DNA of 64,000 nucleotides, taken from assembly GCA_965203985.1 (NCBI GenBank), contig CBDBDS010000002.1:757714-821713 (forward strand), written 5' to 3'. The translations under genes were made by a program, and so were the position numbers. Under the pieces are notes generated by a model. The model did not search any database, was not told the DNA's origin, and worked only from the letters and a program-made list of their open reading frames with translations. Positions 1 to 9,327 of this stretch are shown here, in pieces. Numbering within the stretch: position 1 is the stretch's first letter; each line of letters begins with the position of its first letter. Source of the stretch: Bin87 sp965203985 (GTDB lineage: Bacteria > Chloroflexota > Dehalococcoidia > Lucifugimonadales > UBA3495).

Positions 1-970
1 TCGGCTCCGGCGCCGTCAGTACAAAATCCCGCCGGTCCCACCGGTCATCCAATTCGACAATAAACTCCAACTCACCGGGACCCTCGGGAAATACCCGATC
101 TCCCAGGGCCAGGGTCTCCGCGCTCCGCTTCAACCTGCCCACGACGCGCCCAACGTCGACTGATGACGCCACCAGAGCGTATTGGGCATCGGTGAAATAA
201 AATCCGGAGATTCCCAGCAACCTCCCCCTGGCGTCCACCATCGCGCCGCCGCTCTGCCCACCGGCAATCGAGGCATCCGTCTGCAAATAGGTTATCCCCG
301 CCTGGTCCCAGCTCCGCAAACGCGAGAGAACTCCGCTGACGATGGTGGGTTTCGGCGACCGTTCCACCTCGCCCGGATAGCCGACCATGAAAACCTCTCC
401 GCCCACCGGGAAACTCTCCCCCTTGCTGAACCTCAGACCTTTGGCTCCCGTGTCCACCGGACCCAGCAGGGCTATATCCGCCAACGGGTCTACAGCCACC
501 ACGGGGACGTTCCTGAGGTCCGCGCCGTCAGGAAAAAGCAACCTCACCTTCCGGTCCGGCCAGACCACGTGATGATTGGTCACAAGGTATCCGTCTTCGA
601 GCAGGACGGCACTGCCCGTGCCAACCGAACTGAGCACCATTGCCACGGAAGGGGATATCAGGGAATACACATCAGCAGGAGACAACTCGGGCGTGGGCGT
701 CCGAGTAGGTTGCGGCGTCGGCGTGGTCTCCAGCACTATCGTCGCCACCGGTCCGGCTTCGGAAGCTCGGGCCACGGCGGAAGTGTCGGCTGACGGCACC
801 ATCGGCGCCAATACAGCCGTGGGCGCGCTGGTCGGTTCAATCACCGGCTCCGAAACCACGATTGACCCTACCTGTTGGGGTCCGGAGCCGCCAGTGCACC
901 CTAGAATGAAAATCGCCGCCCAGACTGCAGACACGCTCATGACCGCAATCACGAAATGTTTCCGAAGCAT
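1..970 (-). CDS. Trypsin-like serine protease lipoprotein (C-terminus beyond window)
   Basis: This leftward gene starts at the ATG ending at 970 and leaves the window, so only about 323 residues are visible. The N-terminus is a lipoprotein signal with lipobox ILGC (Cys25), followed by a Thr/Pro-rich linker and a trypsin-like (S1C/HtrA-type) domain. The catalytic triad is visible: His in TNHHVV, Asp in DPLADIALL and Ser in GGQSGGAM. It is probably an exported, membrane-anchored protease or quality-control factor. It is divergent from a second protease-like lipoprotein starting at 1342, and the two look like related genes. Whether a PDZ or other C-terminal domain follows cannot be seen. Confidence 0.85.
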   Translation of the reverse strand, partial: MLRKHFVIAVMSVSAVWAAIFILGCTGGSGPQQVGSIVVSEPVIEPTSAPTAVLAPMVPSADTSAVARASEAGPVATIVLETTPTPQPTRTPTPELSPADVYSLISPSVAMVLSSVGTGSAVLLEDGYLVTNHHVVWPDRKVRLLFPDGADLRNVPVVAVDPLADIALLGPVDTGAKGLRFSKGESFPVGGEVFMVGYPGEVERSPKPTIVSGVLSRLRSWDQAGITYLQTDASIAGGQSGGAMVDARGRLLGISGFYFTDAQYALVASSVDVGRVVGRLKRSAETLALGDRVFPEGPGELEFIVELDDRWDRRDFVLTAPEP

Positions 971-1341
971 TACAGGCCCCAGCGCGTATGGATGCTCCGG
1001 ATTATACAAGCGCGTACCAGCCTGGGGCGCAATAATAACGATCCTGGCCAAAACCACGATCAGGGCCCGTCGCGTCGGATGCGTCAGCGTGAGGCTGGTT
1101 GCGAGAGCCCGCAATGTTCGACGAGGGGCAGCCCATCGAGTCAATTGCCGTGGTGCGTTTTCGGCGGGTTGGCTCACGCACCCTGCTCTCATAGTTCTCG
1201 ACGTTATAATCAAGGCCGGATGTTCCCTGACGCTCATCCGAGAGGTCGTCGAACTGAACGACGGGTATCAGCGGTCGCCACACTCGGCAATCACAGAGCG
1301 ACCGAAAGAACCGAATGTCAACACGCAGGCTTCCCAACCCG
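971..1341. other. Divergent intergenic region between two protease-like lipoprotein genes
   Basis: This stretch separates two divergent lipoprotein genes and must hold both promoters. I could not pick out convincing -35/-10 pairs. Open frames here overlap one another and have no ribosome-binding site or recognisable product. Confidence 0.4.
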
Positions 1342-2829
1342 ATGACCAGGTCTACCATTGCGCTTCTCCTGGTTTTGTTCCTCCTCGCGTGTGCGTCGCC
1401 TTCCCCGCCCACGCCGATTCCGGTGCCCGGCCGGACGCCGGAAAGCATGGTCGTAGAACAGGCGCACGCGGAATCCAGTACGGCAATCGCCCAACGTACC
1501 GCTGCATTCGCTGCTCCACCTGCAACTCCGACCAATGCGCCCGCGCCTGCGGCTGCACCTATTGCGACTCTCGCTCCGACCGCTACGCCGCGACCCACCA
1601 TCATGCCGACGCCCACACGGTCGATCGGCGAGCTCACTGATAGGGTCAGGCCCTGGGTTGTCCAAATCACATCATCCCACGGCAGCGGCACGGGTTTTTT
1701 CATCCGGGACCCCATCCGTTGGGCCGACTGGTATGTGGCAACCAGCCAGGACGTGGTCGGCGCCGACGGCTACGTGACCGTCGATTGGGGATTCGACGGC
1801 ATTCCCCAACTGACCCAGGTGGCAGTGTTGGGGTCCGACGCGGTCGCCGATGTAGCCCTCCTCGCCGTTGGTCCTCATGACTTCGACACCAGCCAAACCG
1901 ATTGGTCGGGCGGTCTCGATCTCCTGCTCACTGCCGGCGATGGCATCCAGACATCTTCGACCTACAAATTGGGCGCCCGGGTTTTCGCACTCGGTTTCAT
2001 AACGGAACAGAAAAACATCGCTCTGACCCGCGCCATCGTCTCCGCAGAGACCCTTGACCAAAACGGCGTACACCGGATCGCTATCGACGCCGTCTTGAAT
2101 CCTGGCAACAGCGGCGGGCCGCTGATGAACCGCGCGGGCGATATCATCGGCATGAACTCCAAGGGGAACCGGAATCTCGCCGGTTTCGGGTACGCACTAC
2201 CCATGAAAGAGATTCTCGACCGGTTTGAAAGCCTGAAAAGCGGCGCAAACATCACCGCGCGGCCCTGGCACATCGGGAAATACTACAAAGGCGAAACGCT
2301 GCACGTAAGCATCGCGGACGTGATGCGTACCGACGAATTACGGTGGACCGCACCGTCTGGGGATTCGAGTCCGGACGGTTCCGACGAAGATGCGTATCGG
2401 ATCATTCCAAACTTTGGCGGCAATGAGTTGGTGCTGATGCGCGTCAAAGTCGAGAACCATACCGTACCCAGCGCCTCCGTCGATATTGACCGAAACGCCG
2501 CGGCACTGCTGGATTCTCTCCAGGCCCGATATCGCCCGCTGGACATCGGCGAACGGGCAGAAGAATCCGCCATGGCTGGAAAGGAGTCCGACCGTTGCAA
2601 TGTCCCGTTGAATCCGGAAGCGCCCCAGGACTGCGTCAAGTTCCTTTGGAACCCACTGCACGAGGAAGTTCAGCACGACGGGGGGATCGAGCCCGTAGAA
2701 CGGTCCCAAGTCCTGCGCCGAGGCACCGGGTTGGATGGTTGGCTGGTGTTTGAATTGCCGAAAAACGCGGAGATCACGTCCTTTCGTTGGTTGGCCGGCG
2801 ACACTGTAACCATCAACTTCCAGGAATGA
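1342..2829 (+). CDS. Trypsin-fold lipoprotein with substituted catalytic His (probable pseudoprotease)
   Basis: A 495-residue exported lipoprotein. I chose the ATG at 1342 over the one at 1315 because it begins directly with the signal peptide (MTRSTIALLLVLFLLAC, lipobox LLAC). A low-complexity Ala/Pro/Thr linker precedes a trypsin-like domain at about residues 95-300 and a C-terminal region of unknown function. The Ser motif (NPGNSGGPL) and the Asp motif (DAVADVALL) are intact. The His motif reads ATSQDVV where the family has TNxHVV, so the catalytic His is replaced by Asp. A conventional triad is therefore impossible; the protein may act as a binding or scaffold protein, possibly with its divergent neighbour, whose triad is complete. 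Confidence 0.8.
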   Translation: MTRSTIALLLVLFLLACASPSPPTPIPVPGRTPESMVVEQAHAESSTAIAQRTAAFAAPPATPTNAPAPAAAPIATLAPTATPRPTIMPTPTRSIGELTDRVRPWVVQITSSHGSGTGFFIRDPIRWADWYVATSQDVVGADGYVTVDWGFDGIPQLTQVAVLGSDAVADVALLAVGPHDFDTSQTDWSGGLDLLLTAGDGIQTSSTYKLGARVFALGFITEQKNIALTRAIVSAETLDQNGVHRIAIDAVLNPGNSGGPLMNRAGDIIGMNSKGNRNLAGFGYALPMKEILDRFESLKSGANITARPWHIGKYYKGETLHVSIADVMRTDELRWTAPSGDSSPDGSDEDAYRIIPNFGGNELVLMRVKVENHTVPSASVDIDRNAAALLDSLQARYRPLDIGERAEESAMAGKESDRCNVPLNPEAPQDCVKFLWNPLHEEVQHDGGIEPVERSQVLRRGTGLDGWLVFELPKNAEITSFRWLAGDTVTINFQE

Positions 2830-3605
2830 AGCCAACGGCAGCGGATTGGCCAGGAGCGCGCTCGCACGTGTCGTTGCCAAACCCTCTCACGGTGATTGTC
2901 GCGACATACTCCTTCGGGATTGATACCACATTATCAGGCGTCGGAGCGAACCATAACGGCCGGTTTTGGGACGATGACCATCTCGGCCTCAATTCACCTC
3001 CAGGTATGGACCCTGGCAGGTTGCCGGGTCGGTAGCAGTTGTCGGGGTCGGCCATGCGCTGCAACACGCTCCGGTGAATCTTGGCGCCGTCCGGAATGTG
3101 GCGGTCCTTCGCGCCCAGCCTCCGGATATGCCGGTCCGAGCGTCGGATCTCCCCGAATAGTCGGCGACCAGAGACTCCCTTCCTTCCTGCGGTAGACGGC
3201 GGCCATGTAGGGAACCGGGTTATCGCTTCCCCTGGTGAGCAAACCGCACTTGTGCAACATGCCGGCCAACACCCGAACGGTGTGAGAGCCCCGGCTGTAC
3301 CCGAACAAATAGACCTGGTCCGCAGAATCGTAGCATTCCATGAGGTACCGGTAGGCTTCCCTGACATTGCCGTTCAGACCCTCGCTGGTAATCCCCATGC
3401 TGGAGACTGACGCCACCGGCTCGTCCAGCAAACCGATGGCGCCGTTCCGTAGCGGACTGTGAGTCCCGACGCCCGGGTCGTAGTAGGAGATCCGCTCCGG
3501 CCCATCCGGGCCCATCCGCTCGAACAGGCGCACCACGTTGGTGTTCTTGTCCGGAGCGTCGTATTTGCCCCGCGTGCCGTCGCAGCAAATCACAATCCTT
3601 TTCAT
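2813..3605 (-). pseudogene. DUF2235-family alpha/beta hydrolase, internally deleted and frameshifted
   Basis: The N-terminal half reads as a DUF2235 protein: MKRIVICCDGTRGKY at the start and the nucleophile elbow YLFGYSRGSHT near residue 103. After about residue 135 the frame loses similarity. A second frame then carries a typical C-terminal DUF2235 segment (AKIHRSVLQRM, then CYRPGNLP) around 3010-3080. The expected middle portion of the family (FLGVWDTV and WFPGVHSDVGG region) is missing. I infer an internal deletion plus frameshift, so an inactive gene. A GGAAGGA ribosome-binding site precedes the start, 23 bp after the small membrane-protein gene at 3629-3856. The 3' end overlaps the convergent protease-like gene slightly. 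Confidence 0.65.
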
Positions 3606-3628
3606 GATTCCTTCCAGCGGATGGTTGG

Positions 3629-3856
3629 CTACTTGTCGTTCATCAGAGTCGTGCCCAGGCTCGACAATGCCGTGATCCCCACCGGCAGCAGTCCCACCAG
3701 TGCGCCGGTGACAAACTCCGAGATCTCCTTGGACGTGATTGCCAGATATACGAGGTAGACGATTCCTCCGTTCAGTATCGCAATCAAAAGCGCGATGACC
3801 AGCAGGTTCACCCGCACGGGAGTGAGCCGGCTGCGCTTCTCCGTTTCTTCCGCCAT
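3629..3856 (-). CDS. Small two-helix membrane protein
   Basis: A 75-residue protein with a strong AAAGGAGG ribosome-binding site seven bases before the ATG. A charged N-terminus (MAEETEKRSR) leads into two hydrophobic segments, about residues 17-42 and 47-68, so it is predicted to be an integral membrane hairpin. I do not recognise a family. It lies 23 bp upstream of the broken DUF2235 gene in the same direction and was probably co-transcribed with it, perhaps as a membrane partner or immunity-like protein. That role is only inferred from position. Confidence 0.6.
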   Translation of the reverse strand: MAEETEKRSRLTPVRVNLLVIALLIAILNGGIVYLVYLAITSKEISEFVTGALVGLLPVGITALSSLGTTLMNDK

Positions 3857-4106
3857 CTTGATGCCTCCTTTTCTGGTGTTGCGCGCGAACCTCTAACAGG
3901 CACCGCTGTCCGCGCCCGGCCTAAGCGGTCCCCGTTGTTGACGTCATTTGAGGCTTGATCGCACACCGAAGGTCCCCAGTGTAGTCCTCGGTGCGCGGTG
4001 CCAGCATATGCGATGGCGCCGTCGCCGACCGCGCTAAAGTGGACGGGCCGGGCGACGGGTTGGCGAGCCCAAAATGCCGGATGCGAGTATAGTTCCCATC
4101 GGAGTG

Positions 4107-4241
4107 TCATCTCCTTCCCATGCCAATCAGGATGACGATGACCTCGTCGAACAGCCGCTCCGGCGCCGGCCAGAACCGGGTCTCCACGGTCTTGATCCCC
4201 AGGGCGATCAGCGTGGCCCAGGGCTGGTGCAGTGTGACGGC
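4107..4241 (-). pseudogene. ASCH/PUA-like domain remnant
   Basis: In the frame directly after the TGA of the upstream small gene there is a stretch reading TLHQPWATLIALGIKTVETR, the hallmark start of ASCH-domain proteins (predicted RNA-binding PUA-like fold). It has no in-frame ATG; the ATG at 4251-4253 region (MSRHT) is in another frame, as if one base had been lost. The ORF stops after about 44 codons, far short of a normal ASCH protein. I read it as a frameshifted, truncated remnant. Confidence 0.45.
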
Positions 4242-4475
4242 TCATCCCTGGAAGGGCCGGAAGCGCTCCTCGGAGGGCGCTCCCCGCGTCGCGGTCGCCA
4301 CCGGACCGACGCCGGGTCTGACCTCGGCGATGACGCCGGCGGCCACGGCGGCCCTGATGATGTGGTGGCGGCAGTGGTCCTGGCCGCCGATGCGGTAGAG
4401 AATCTTCGGGTAGACGGTGTTGGGCACGCGAATGGGCGGCACGAGTTCGGCGCCGCAGGCAACGCATTGGGGCAT
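4242..4475 (-). CDS. Small Cys-containing protein of unknown function
   Basis: A 77-residue protein starting MPQCVACGAEL, with a GGAGGTG ribosome-binding site seven bases before the ATG. The CxxC at residues 4-7 together with CRHH near residue 35 looks like a small zinc knuckle. No family is recognised. Its stop lies directly against an ASCH-domain remnant in the same frame, so the two may once have formed an operon or a single gene. Between this and the membrane-protein gene (3857-4106) I see no supported gene. Confidence 0.5.
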   Translation of the reverse strand: MPQCVACGAELVPPIRVPNTVYPKILYRIGGQDHCRHHIIRAAVAAGVIAEVRPGVGPVATATRGAPSEERFRPFQG

Positions 4476-6055
4476 GGTTCTCACCTCCGGGTGATCGATG
4501 TCCTTAACGGATTGTAGTGAAAACCGGCTGCACCCCTCTGCGCCTGTCCCGGGACGCCGCCGCGCGGTGGACTGGCAGCCAATGGTATGCAATGGATTCC
4601 ATTGAATTGGATTGGACACTAGAGCCTGTCTCAAAAGTCGGGAAAGTTGTTGGGGTGTAGACTGGGGGCCAAAAGTTGGACCTGGAGGTCGGCGATGCCG
4701 CTTCGTGATATGGACCGGGAACAGATGTGGCTGTTGCCGCCGTCCTTGGACGACCTGCTGCCGTTGGACCATCCAGCGCGATTCGTGGCCGAGTTCGTCG
4801 ATGCTCTGGACAAGGAAGGCTGGGCGGAATTGGGCGTGGAGATAGAAGGAGACCCGCTGGGAGCGCCGGCCTACCATCCCAGAGCACTGCTGAGCGTGTG
4901 GCTGTACGGCTTCATGACCGGAGTGCGGTCATGTCGCAAGCTGGAGGCGGCCTGCCGGGACCAGATACCGTATCTGTGGCTGACGGGGTGGCAGCATCCT
5001 GACCACAATACTCTGTGGCGGTTCTACAAGGGACATCGACAGGCGATGCGGAGACTGTTCGAGCGTACGGTACGCACGGCGGTGACCATGAAGTTGGTTG
5101 ACCTGGCAGTGCAGGCGGTGGATGGGACGAAGGTGAGAGCGAACGCAGCGGGAGACCGAACCTACGATGCTGAGGGACTGGGCCGGTTACTGGACCGGGT
5201 GGAGAAGGCCATCGCAGACCTGGAGGCCCAGAACGAAGCAGGAGAGGATGCCGCGGTCGCCAATCTGCCGGAGGAGTTGGCGGACAAGGAGACCCTGCGA
5301 GGACAGGTGCGTCGGGCGATGGACGAACTCGCCAGTCGAGAAGGCTACAAGCGAATCAACCTGACTGACCATGACGCTCGGAAAATGAAAACCCGTGAGG
5401 GTTTCGCGCTCAGCTACAATGCCCAGGCGATGGTCTCTCCAATAGCTCCGGACGGGGAAATGACCGGTATGTTGGTGACGGCGGTTGATGTCGTGGACGA
5501 GCCAGTTGACTACGGCCGGCTGACTGCTATGGTGGAACTGGCGGAGGAAACCACGGGCACGAGAGCGCCGATGACGTTGGCCGATGCCGGCTATTACGGC
5601 GGCAGCCACCTGGATGAATGCGTCCGGAGAGGGCAGCGGGTCGCGATGCCGGAGCCATCGCGACGACCAGTGGGACATCCGTATCACAAGGACCACTTCA
5701 CATACGATCAGGAGGGCGACAGCTACAGTTGCCCTCACGGGCAGTCCCTGCGCTTCGTACGCACCAGGGACTATAAGGGAGCGCCGATGCGGGTCTATCG
5801 GGCATCTGGGGCTGTATGCCGGGCATGTCCAGCCTTTGGAGAATGTACGAAGGACGGCCGCCTGGGACGCAGCCTGGCGATAGGTCCTTATGACGCGGTG
5901 CTGCGCGATCATCGTGCGTGGATGGAGACCGAGGACGCGAAACAGGTCTATGACTTGAGAAAGCAGTTGGTGGAACCAGTCTTCGGCATCATCAAGGAGG
6001 AGCAGGGAGCTCGGAGATTCCTGTTGCGCGGCATTGTCAACGTGGCGGCTGAATG

Positions 6056-6898
6056 GGTATTCTTAACATAAGCGGATAATGGATTTATGATAGGGTTCCA
6101 GTCTGATTTGAGAGGGTGCTGTGATGTCCCGTCCGCGCGCGTATCGCCACGATGTTCGTTGTCCTGATTGCGGAGCCAACTGGATGCGCAAGGACGGCTT
6201 TACCAACGGGAAGCAGGCTTACCGCTGTGGCGAATGTAACCGTCGTTACGTGCCGGAGGGGGCCTACCGCCGTCCGGGGCCAGCGGTGAAAGCGCGGGGC
6301 ATCGCCATGTATACCGAGGGGAGTTCGCTGAGCGCCATCGGGCGGGTGCTGGGATACAGTCCGGCGGCGGTGCAGGGGTGGGTCAAAAAAGGGGGCGCCA
6401 GGCCCTGACCGCCTTGGGGGAATGGAGTGAGCGCCGTAACGCGGGTCTGGTGGGTCGTCAGCGGGCGGCGGTGGTGTCCTGTGATGAGATGTGGACTTAC
6501 CTGGGGGCGCGGCGTGGTGAGCAGCGGGAGGAGCGGTGGATTTGGACCGCGGTAGTGGCGGAAGCTGACGGGAACCGCTGGGTGGACTTCGAGGTGGGTG
6601 ACCGTAGTGAAGGACCCTTCTTGCGGTTGTACGCCCGACTGCCGGAAGCGGAATTGTATTGCAGCGATGCGTATGCGGTGTACCCGGGGTGGTTTCCTCC
6701 GGACCGCCATGTGGTGGGCAAAGGCGGGGCGGTGAACTGGAACGAAGGATTGCATTCAGTATGGCGAGGGAAGTTGAACCGGCTGATACGGCGAACCAAG
6801 GGGTACACCAAAAGCATCGAGATGCTGGTGTACTCTCTGGCCCTGGTTTGCTGGCGACGGAAGATGCAAATCTCATTTCCGCTTACGTTAAGAATACC
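6056..6898 (+). mobile_element. IS1-family insertion sequence nested in IS1182
   Basis: The ends are imperfect inverted repeats: GGTATTCTTAACATAAGCGG on the left against GGTATTCTTAACGTAAGCGG read inward from the right. The element is 843 bp and is flanked by an 8-bp direct repeat GCTGAATG (6048-6055 and 6899-6906). IS1-family elements typically duplicate 8-10 bp. It encodes InsA- and InsB-like frames. Confidence 0.88.
6124..6408 (+). CDS. insA: IS1-family InsA (zinc-ribbon HTH protein)
   Basis: The protein starts MSRPRAYRHDVRCPDCG and carries an IS1-type zinc ribbon (CPDC and CGEC pairs in residues 13-40), then a helix-turn-helix (SSLSAIGRVLGYSPAAVQGW). In IS1, InsA binds the ends and represses transposition, while a -1 frameshift fuses it to InsB to make the transposase. 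A run of six A followed by GGGGG at about 6387-6398 offers the slippery site, and the downstream frame is exactly -1 relative to this one. Nothing in the element looks damaged, so it may be active. Confidence 0.8.
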   Translation: MSRPRAYRHDVRCPDCGANWMRKDGFTNGKQAYRCGECNRRYVPEGAYRRPGPAVKARGIAMYTEGSSLSAIGRVLGYSPAAVQGWVKKGGARP

Positions 6899-6965
6899 GC
6901 TGAATGGACCATGTTGGTCACCGCCTTCAACCTGCGCACCCTCTGGCGGGTGTGGCGGTCCTTAG
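6378..6965 (+). CDS. insB: IS1-family InsB (DDE transposase domain, made by -1 frameshift)
   Basis: This frame carries the IS1 catalytic domain: CDEMWTYLGARRGEQREE (first Asp), YCSDAYAVY (second Asp) and NEGLHSVWRGKLNRL...TKGYTKSIEML (HREK-like Glu/Arg/Lys region). It overlaps insA and is offset by -1, as in IS1. The physiological product is InsAB'. The frame reads through the right terminal repeat (ending 6898) and stops 67 bp into the flanking IS1182 sequence, so the C-terminal 20 or so residues are foreign. That read-through is unusual and may or may not affect activity. Confidence 0.78.
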   Translation: MGQKRGRQALTALGEWSERRNAGLVGRQRAAVVSCDEMWTYLGARRGEQREERWIWTAVVAEADGNRWVDFEVGDRSEGPFLRLYARLPEAELYCSDAYAVYPGWFPPDRHVVGKGGAVNWNEGLHSVWRGKLNRLIRRTKGYTKSIEMLVYSLALVCWRRKMQISFPLTLRIPLNGPCWSPPSTCAPSGGCGGP

Positions 6966-7151
6966 TCTCCATTCCTATACATCAGGAGATCTCGCCTCAT
7001 CCCGCTGCCTGAACCGGGGTTGAAGACAACGACAACCTACCCGTTGCAGACCATCGTCTGCTCTACGCCCTTCAGGATGGCTCCTTCTGCCAATCCTGCC
7101 ATCCTTCGCGAACTCCCCATACCCGAACCTCTTTCTGGGACAGGCTCACTA

Positions 7152-7476
7152 ATCCATTCCATTGCGAATGCATTCCATAGGATAGGTATGCATACCATTG
7201 CAATGGATACCTATCCATTGATCGCGCCGGTCACCGGCGTCGCGACGGACGTGGTCACGCTGGGGATCCGGCGCTCTCCCCGAGTACGGGGCAGGCAACC
7301 TCGCCCCAGGCTGTTTCGCAGCCCGCCATGGTCAGGCAAACGATGGTGGAAAGTGCCCCTAGCGCCCGTCCTGCGCCCCTCTTGCGAACACCCATTCGCC
7401 GCGCGGTAATTAGACTTATCACGCATCTTTCACCTGCTCAAACCGCCTCCGCGAACCCGCCCCCGGAGACCCGCCC
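7152..7476. other. Palindrome cluster and recombinase leader
   Basis: There is no gene here. 7152-7216 is packed with short palindromes (CCATTGCAATGG, GGTATGCATACC), part of a repeat that also lies left of the IS1182 element at 4580-4617, so the element landed in the middle of it. 7412-7476 is a leader that recurs almost unchanged at 18899-18950 before another recombinase copy; it includes TTATCACGCATCTTT and the GGAGACCCGCCC that directly precedes the start codon. Confidence 0.55.
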
Positions 7477-8441
7477 ATGACCACCGCCCTCGGTGCCCAC
7501 ATCTTCCCCGGCGAGCCCGCGCCGCTGCCCGAGCTGGCCGCCGCCGACCGGGGCGTGGCCTCATCCCTGGAAGCCGTCCTCTCCGACAACACCCGCCGGA
7601 CCTACGCCGCCCAGTGGCGCGTGTTCGACGACTGGTGCGACCAGGAGGGGCTCAGGTCCCTTCCGGCCGAGCCCCTCACCGTGGCCCGCTACCTGGCCGC
7701 CCGGGCCGGCTCCGGCGCGTCCATCGCCACCTTGCGCTGGCGACCTCGGCCATCTCGAAAGCCCACGAGTGGGCGAAGCTGGAGTCGCCCTGCCGGGACC
7801 CGGGCGTGCGCGCTTCTTTAAAAGGATGGGGAAGGCGCCTGGCCAAGCCCCAGCGTCAGTCCGGCGCCCTCACCGCCGACGTCCTGGCCGTGATCCGCCT
7901 CACCGCCGTCCAGCCCCGCAAACGCGGCCGTGGGATGGAGACGCCCGCGCAGGCCCAGGAGCGGGCAAGATTTGACGTTGCCCTGGTGGCCGTCCTCTCC
8001 GACGCCGGCCTGCGCCGTTCCGAGGCTTCGTCTCTCACCTGGGGCGACGTGCAGCGCTGGGACGACGGCTCCGGCCGCATCACCGTGGTCCGCTCCAAGA
8101 CCGACGCGGAGGCCGTCGGCGCGGTGGTGGCCGTCACCCCCGCCGCCATGCAGGCCCTGGACGCCATCCAGCCAGAGAGCGTTGGCGGCGGAGAGAAAGT
8201 CTTCGGGCTTTCGGAGTCCCAGATCGCCCGGCGGGTCAAGGCCATCGCCAAAGCCGCTGGGCTTTCGGACTGGGAGTTCTTCAGCGGCCACCGCGGGCGC
8301 GTGGGCATGGCCCGGCACATGGCCCAGAACGGCGCCTCCACCCACGAGATCGAACGCCAGGGACGCTGGAAACAGGGCGGCGGCATGGTCGGTCGCTACA
8401 CCCACGGCGAATCCGCCGGCTCGGCGCTACGGTATTTATGA
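7477..8441 (+). pseudogene. Tyrosine recombinase with single-base frameshift
   Basis: The gene starts MTTALGAHIFPGEP. The N-terminal core-binding region is intact (NTRRTYAAQWRVFDDWC), then the frame is lost at TTGCGCTGGCGACC near 7737. A sister copy at 20240 reads TTGCGCCTGGCCACC, so one C is missing here. The other frame continues with the catalytic domain: Arg in DAGLRRSEASSL, His/Arg in SGHRGRVGMARHM, a Gly-Arg-Trp turn, and the likely nucleophile Tyr in GGGMVGRYTHGES. Corrected, it would be a protein of about 320 residues related to phage/transposon integrases. It may have mobilised this island. Confidence 0.8.
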
Positions 8442-8689
8442 TGTCTATCGCCATGCGGGCGAACACTGAAAAACGGCGTCATCCACACGGAGACAAGGCA
8501 GTGCGCGTTCCACCAGCGACAACCTCACCTTTCAGGGATAATTGCAGATCAATCCGTTTTAAGTGGACTGCTAACCATCCGCATTTTTTCTTCCGCGTCG
8601 AACTGTTCGCGACGTTCTTGCAGTGTCTGATCGTCATACAGCCAATTGAACCGTGATGCACCCCAAGACGGACATGCAGCCCCGGAGCA

Positions 8690-9008
8690 CCTTGGTGACC
8701 ATCACATCCATAGCAATGAAAGCATGGACACCCTCCGGCCGGCGGAGGCTGGCAGTGGGGAGAAGGTGTTCGGGCTTTCGGAGTCCCAGATCGCCCGGCG
8801 GGTCAAGGCCATCGCCAGGGCTCCGGGGCTTTCGGACTGGGAGTTCTTCAGCGGCCACAGCGGGCGGGTGGGCATGGCAAGGCGCATGGCCCAGAACGGC
8901 GCTCCCACCCACGAGATCGAACGCCAGGGACGCTGGAAACAGGGCGGCGGCATGGTCGGCCGCTACACCCGCGGTGAGTCCGCCGGATCCGCGTTGCGGT
9001 ATCTGTAA
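8690..9008 (+). pseudogene. Second, truncated copy of the recombinase 3' end
   Basis: Residues matching the last 100 or so of the preceding recombinase recur here: KVFGLSESQIARRVKAIA, then SGHSGRVGMARRMAQNGAP and GGGMVGRYTRGESAGSALRYL, ending at the same C-terminal Leu. The 5' part is absent and the junction near 8690-8740 is frameshifted. It is a partial tandem duplicate, left by recombination or by decay of a second integrated element. 8442-8689 holds no other recognisable gene. Confidence 0.75.
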
Positions 9009-9327
9009 AAAATATGTACCGGTCCGGCCGAAAAAGGCTTGCCTGTGAGCGTAGGTTGCGCTACTGCGTGATTGCTGGCAGCCAGTTGTGGGTGGCGGTG
9101 TCCAACGACAGTTATGATTTTGGTGCGCTTGGTGAAACTGACGCCGGTGGCACGGTAAGCCAGAGGATCAGTCTGTCTTGCTTTCAGACTGCAACGACCC
9201 GTCCCTCCCCTTGCGGGCGATTGCCACTGCCACCCGGACTTCCCGCACGCGAAGTTCGGAGATAGCCAAACTCCAGCGTCGCCAAAAACTAACCCATACT
9301 GCAGGGAGGCTGCGGCAGTTCCTCGCA
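9009..9327. other. Gene-free stretch
   Basis: Between the recombinase fragment and the stop of the leftward Hsp70-like gene I see no supported gene, strong hairpin terminator or recognisable repeat. Confidence 0.4.

Larger units (their letters stand above)
4695..7012 (+). pseudogene. IS1182-family DDE transposase split by an IS1-like insertion
   Basis: The start chosen is MPLRDMDREQMWLLPPS at 4695, preceded by CTGGAGG; an upstream ATG at 4647 has no ribosome-binding site. The N-terminal DUF772-type region (AYHPRALLSVWLYGFMTG) and the DDE core follow (AVDGTKVRANA; TLADAGYYGG; VEPVFGIIKEEQGARRFLLRG). The reading stops prematurely after AEW at 6071 because a second element inserted at 6056. After that element the same protein resumes as AEWTMLVTAFNLRTLWRVWRS and ends at 7012. 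The inserted element makes this gene inactive, although precise excision would restore it. Confidence 0.85.
4622..7147 (+). mobile_element. IS1182-family insertion sequence, interrupted by an IS1-family element
   Basis: The outer terminal repeats are GAGCCTGTCTCAAAAG on the left and, read inward from the right, GAGCCTGTCCCAGAAAG. The element is flanked flush on both sides by ACTA (4618-4621 and 7148-7151), a 4-bp target duplication. Without the nested 843-bp IS1-like element and its duplicated 8 bp, the element is about 1.68 kb, normal for IS1182. The target is a dense cluster of short palindromes built on ATGGTATGCAATGG. Confidence 0.85.

Noticed and set aside
3808..4111. A minus-strand frame starting ATGACACTCCG at 4111
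   Set aside because: It runs into the membrane-protein gene, has no domain and no proper ribosome-binding-site spacing.
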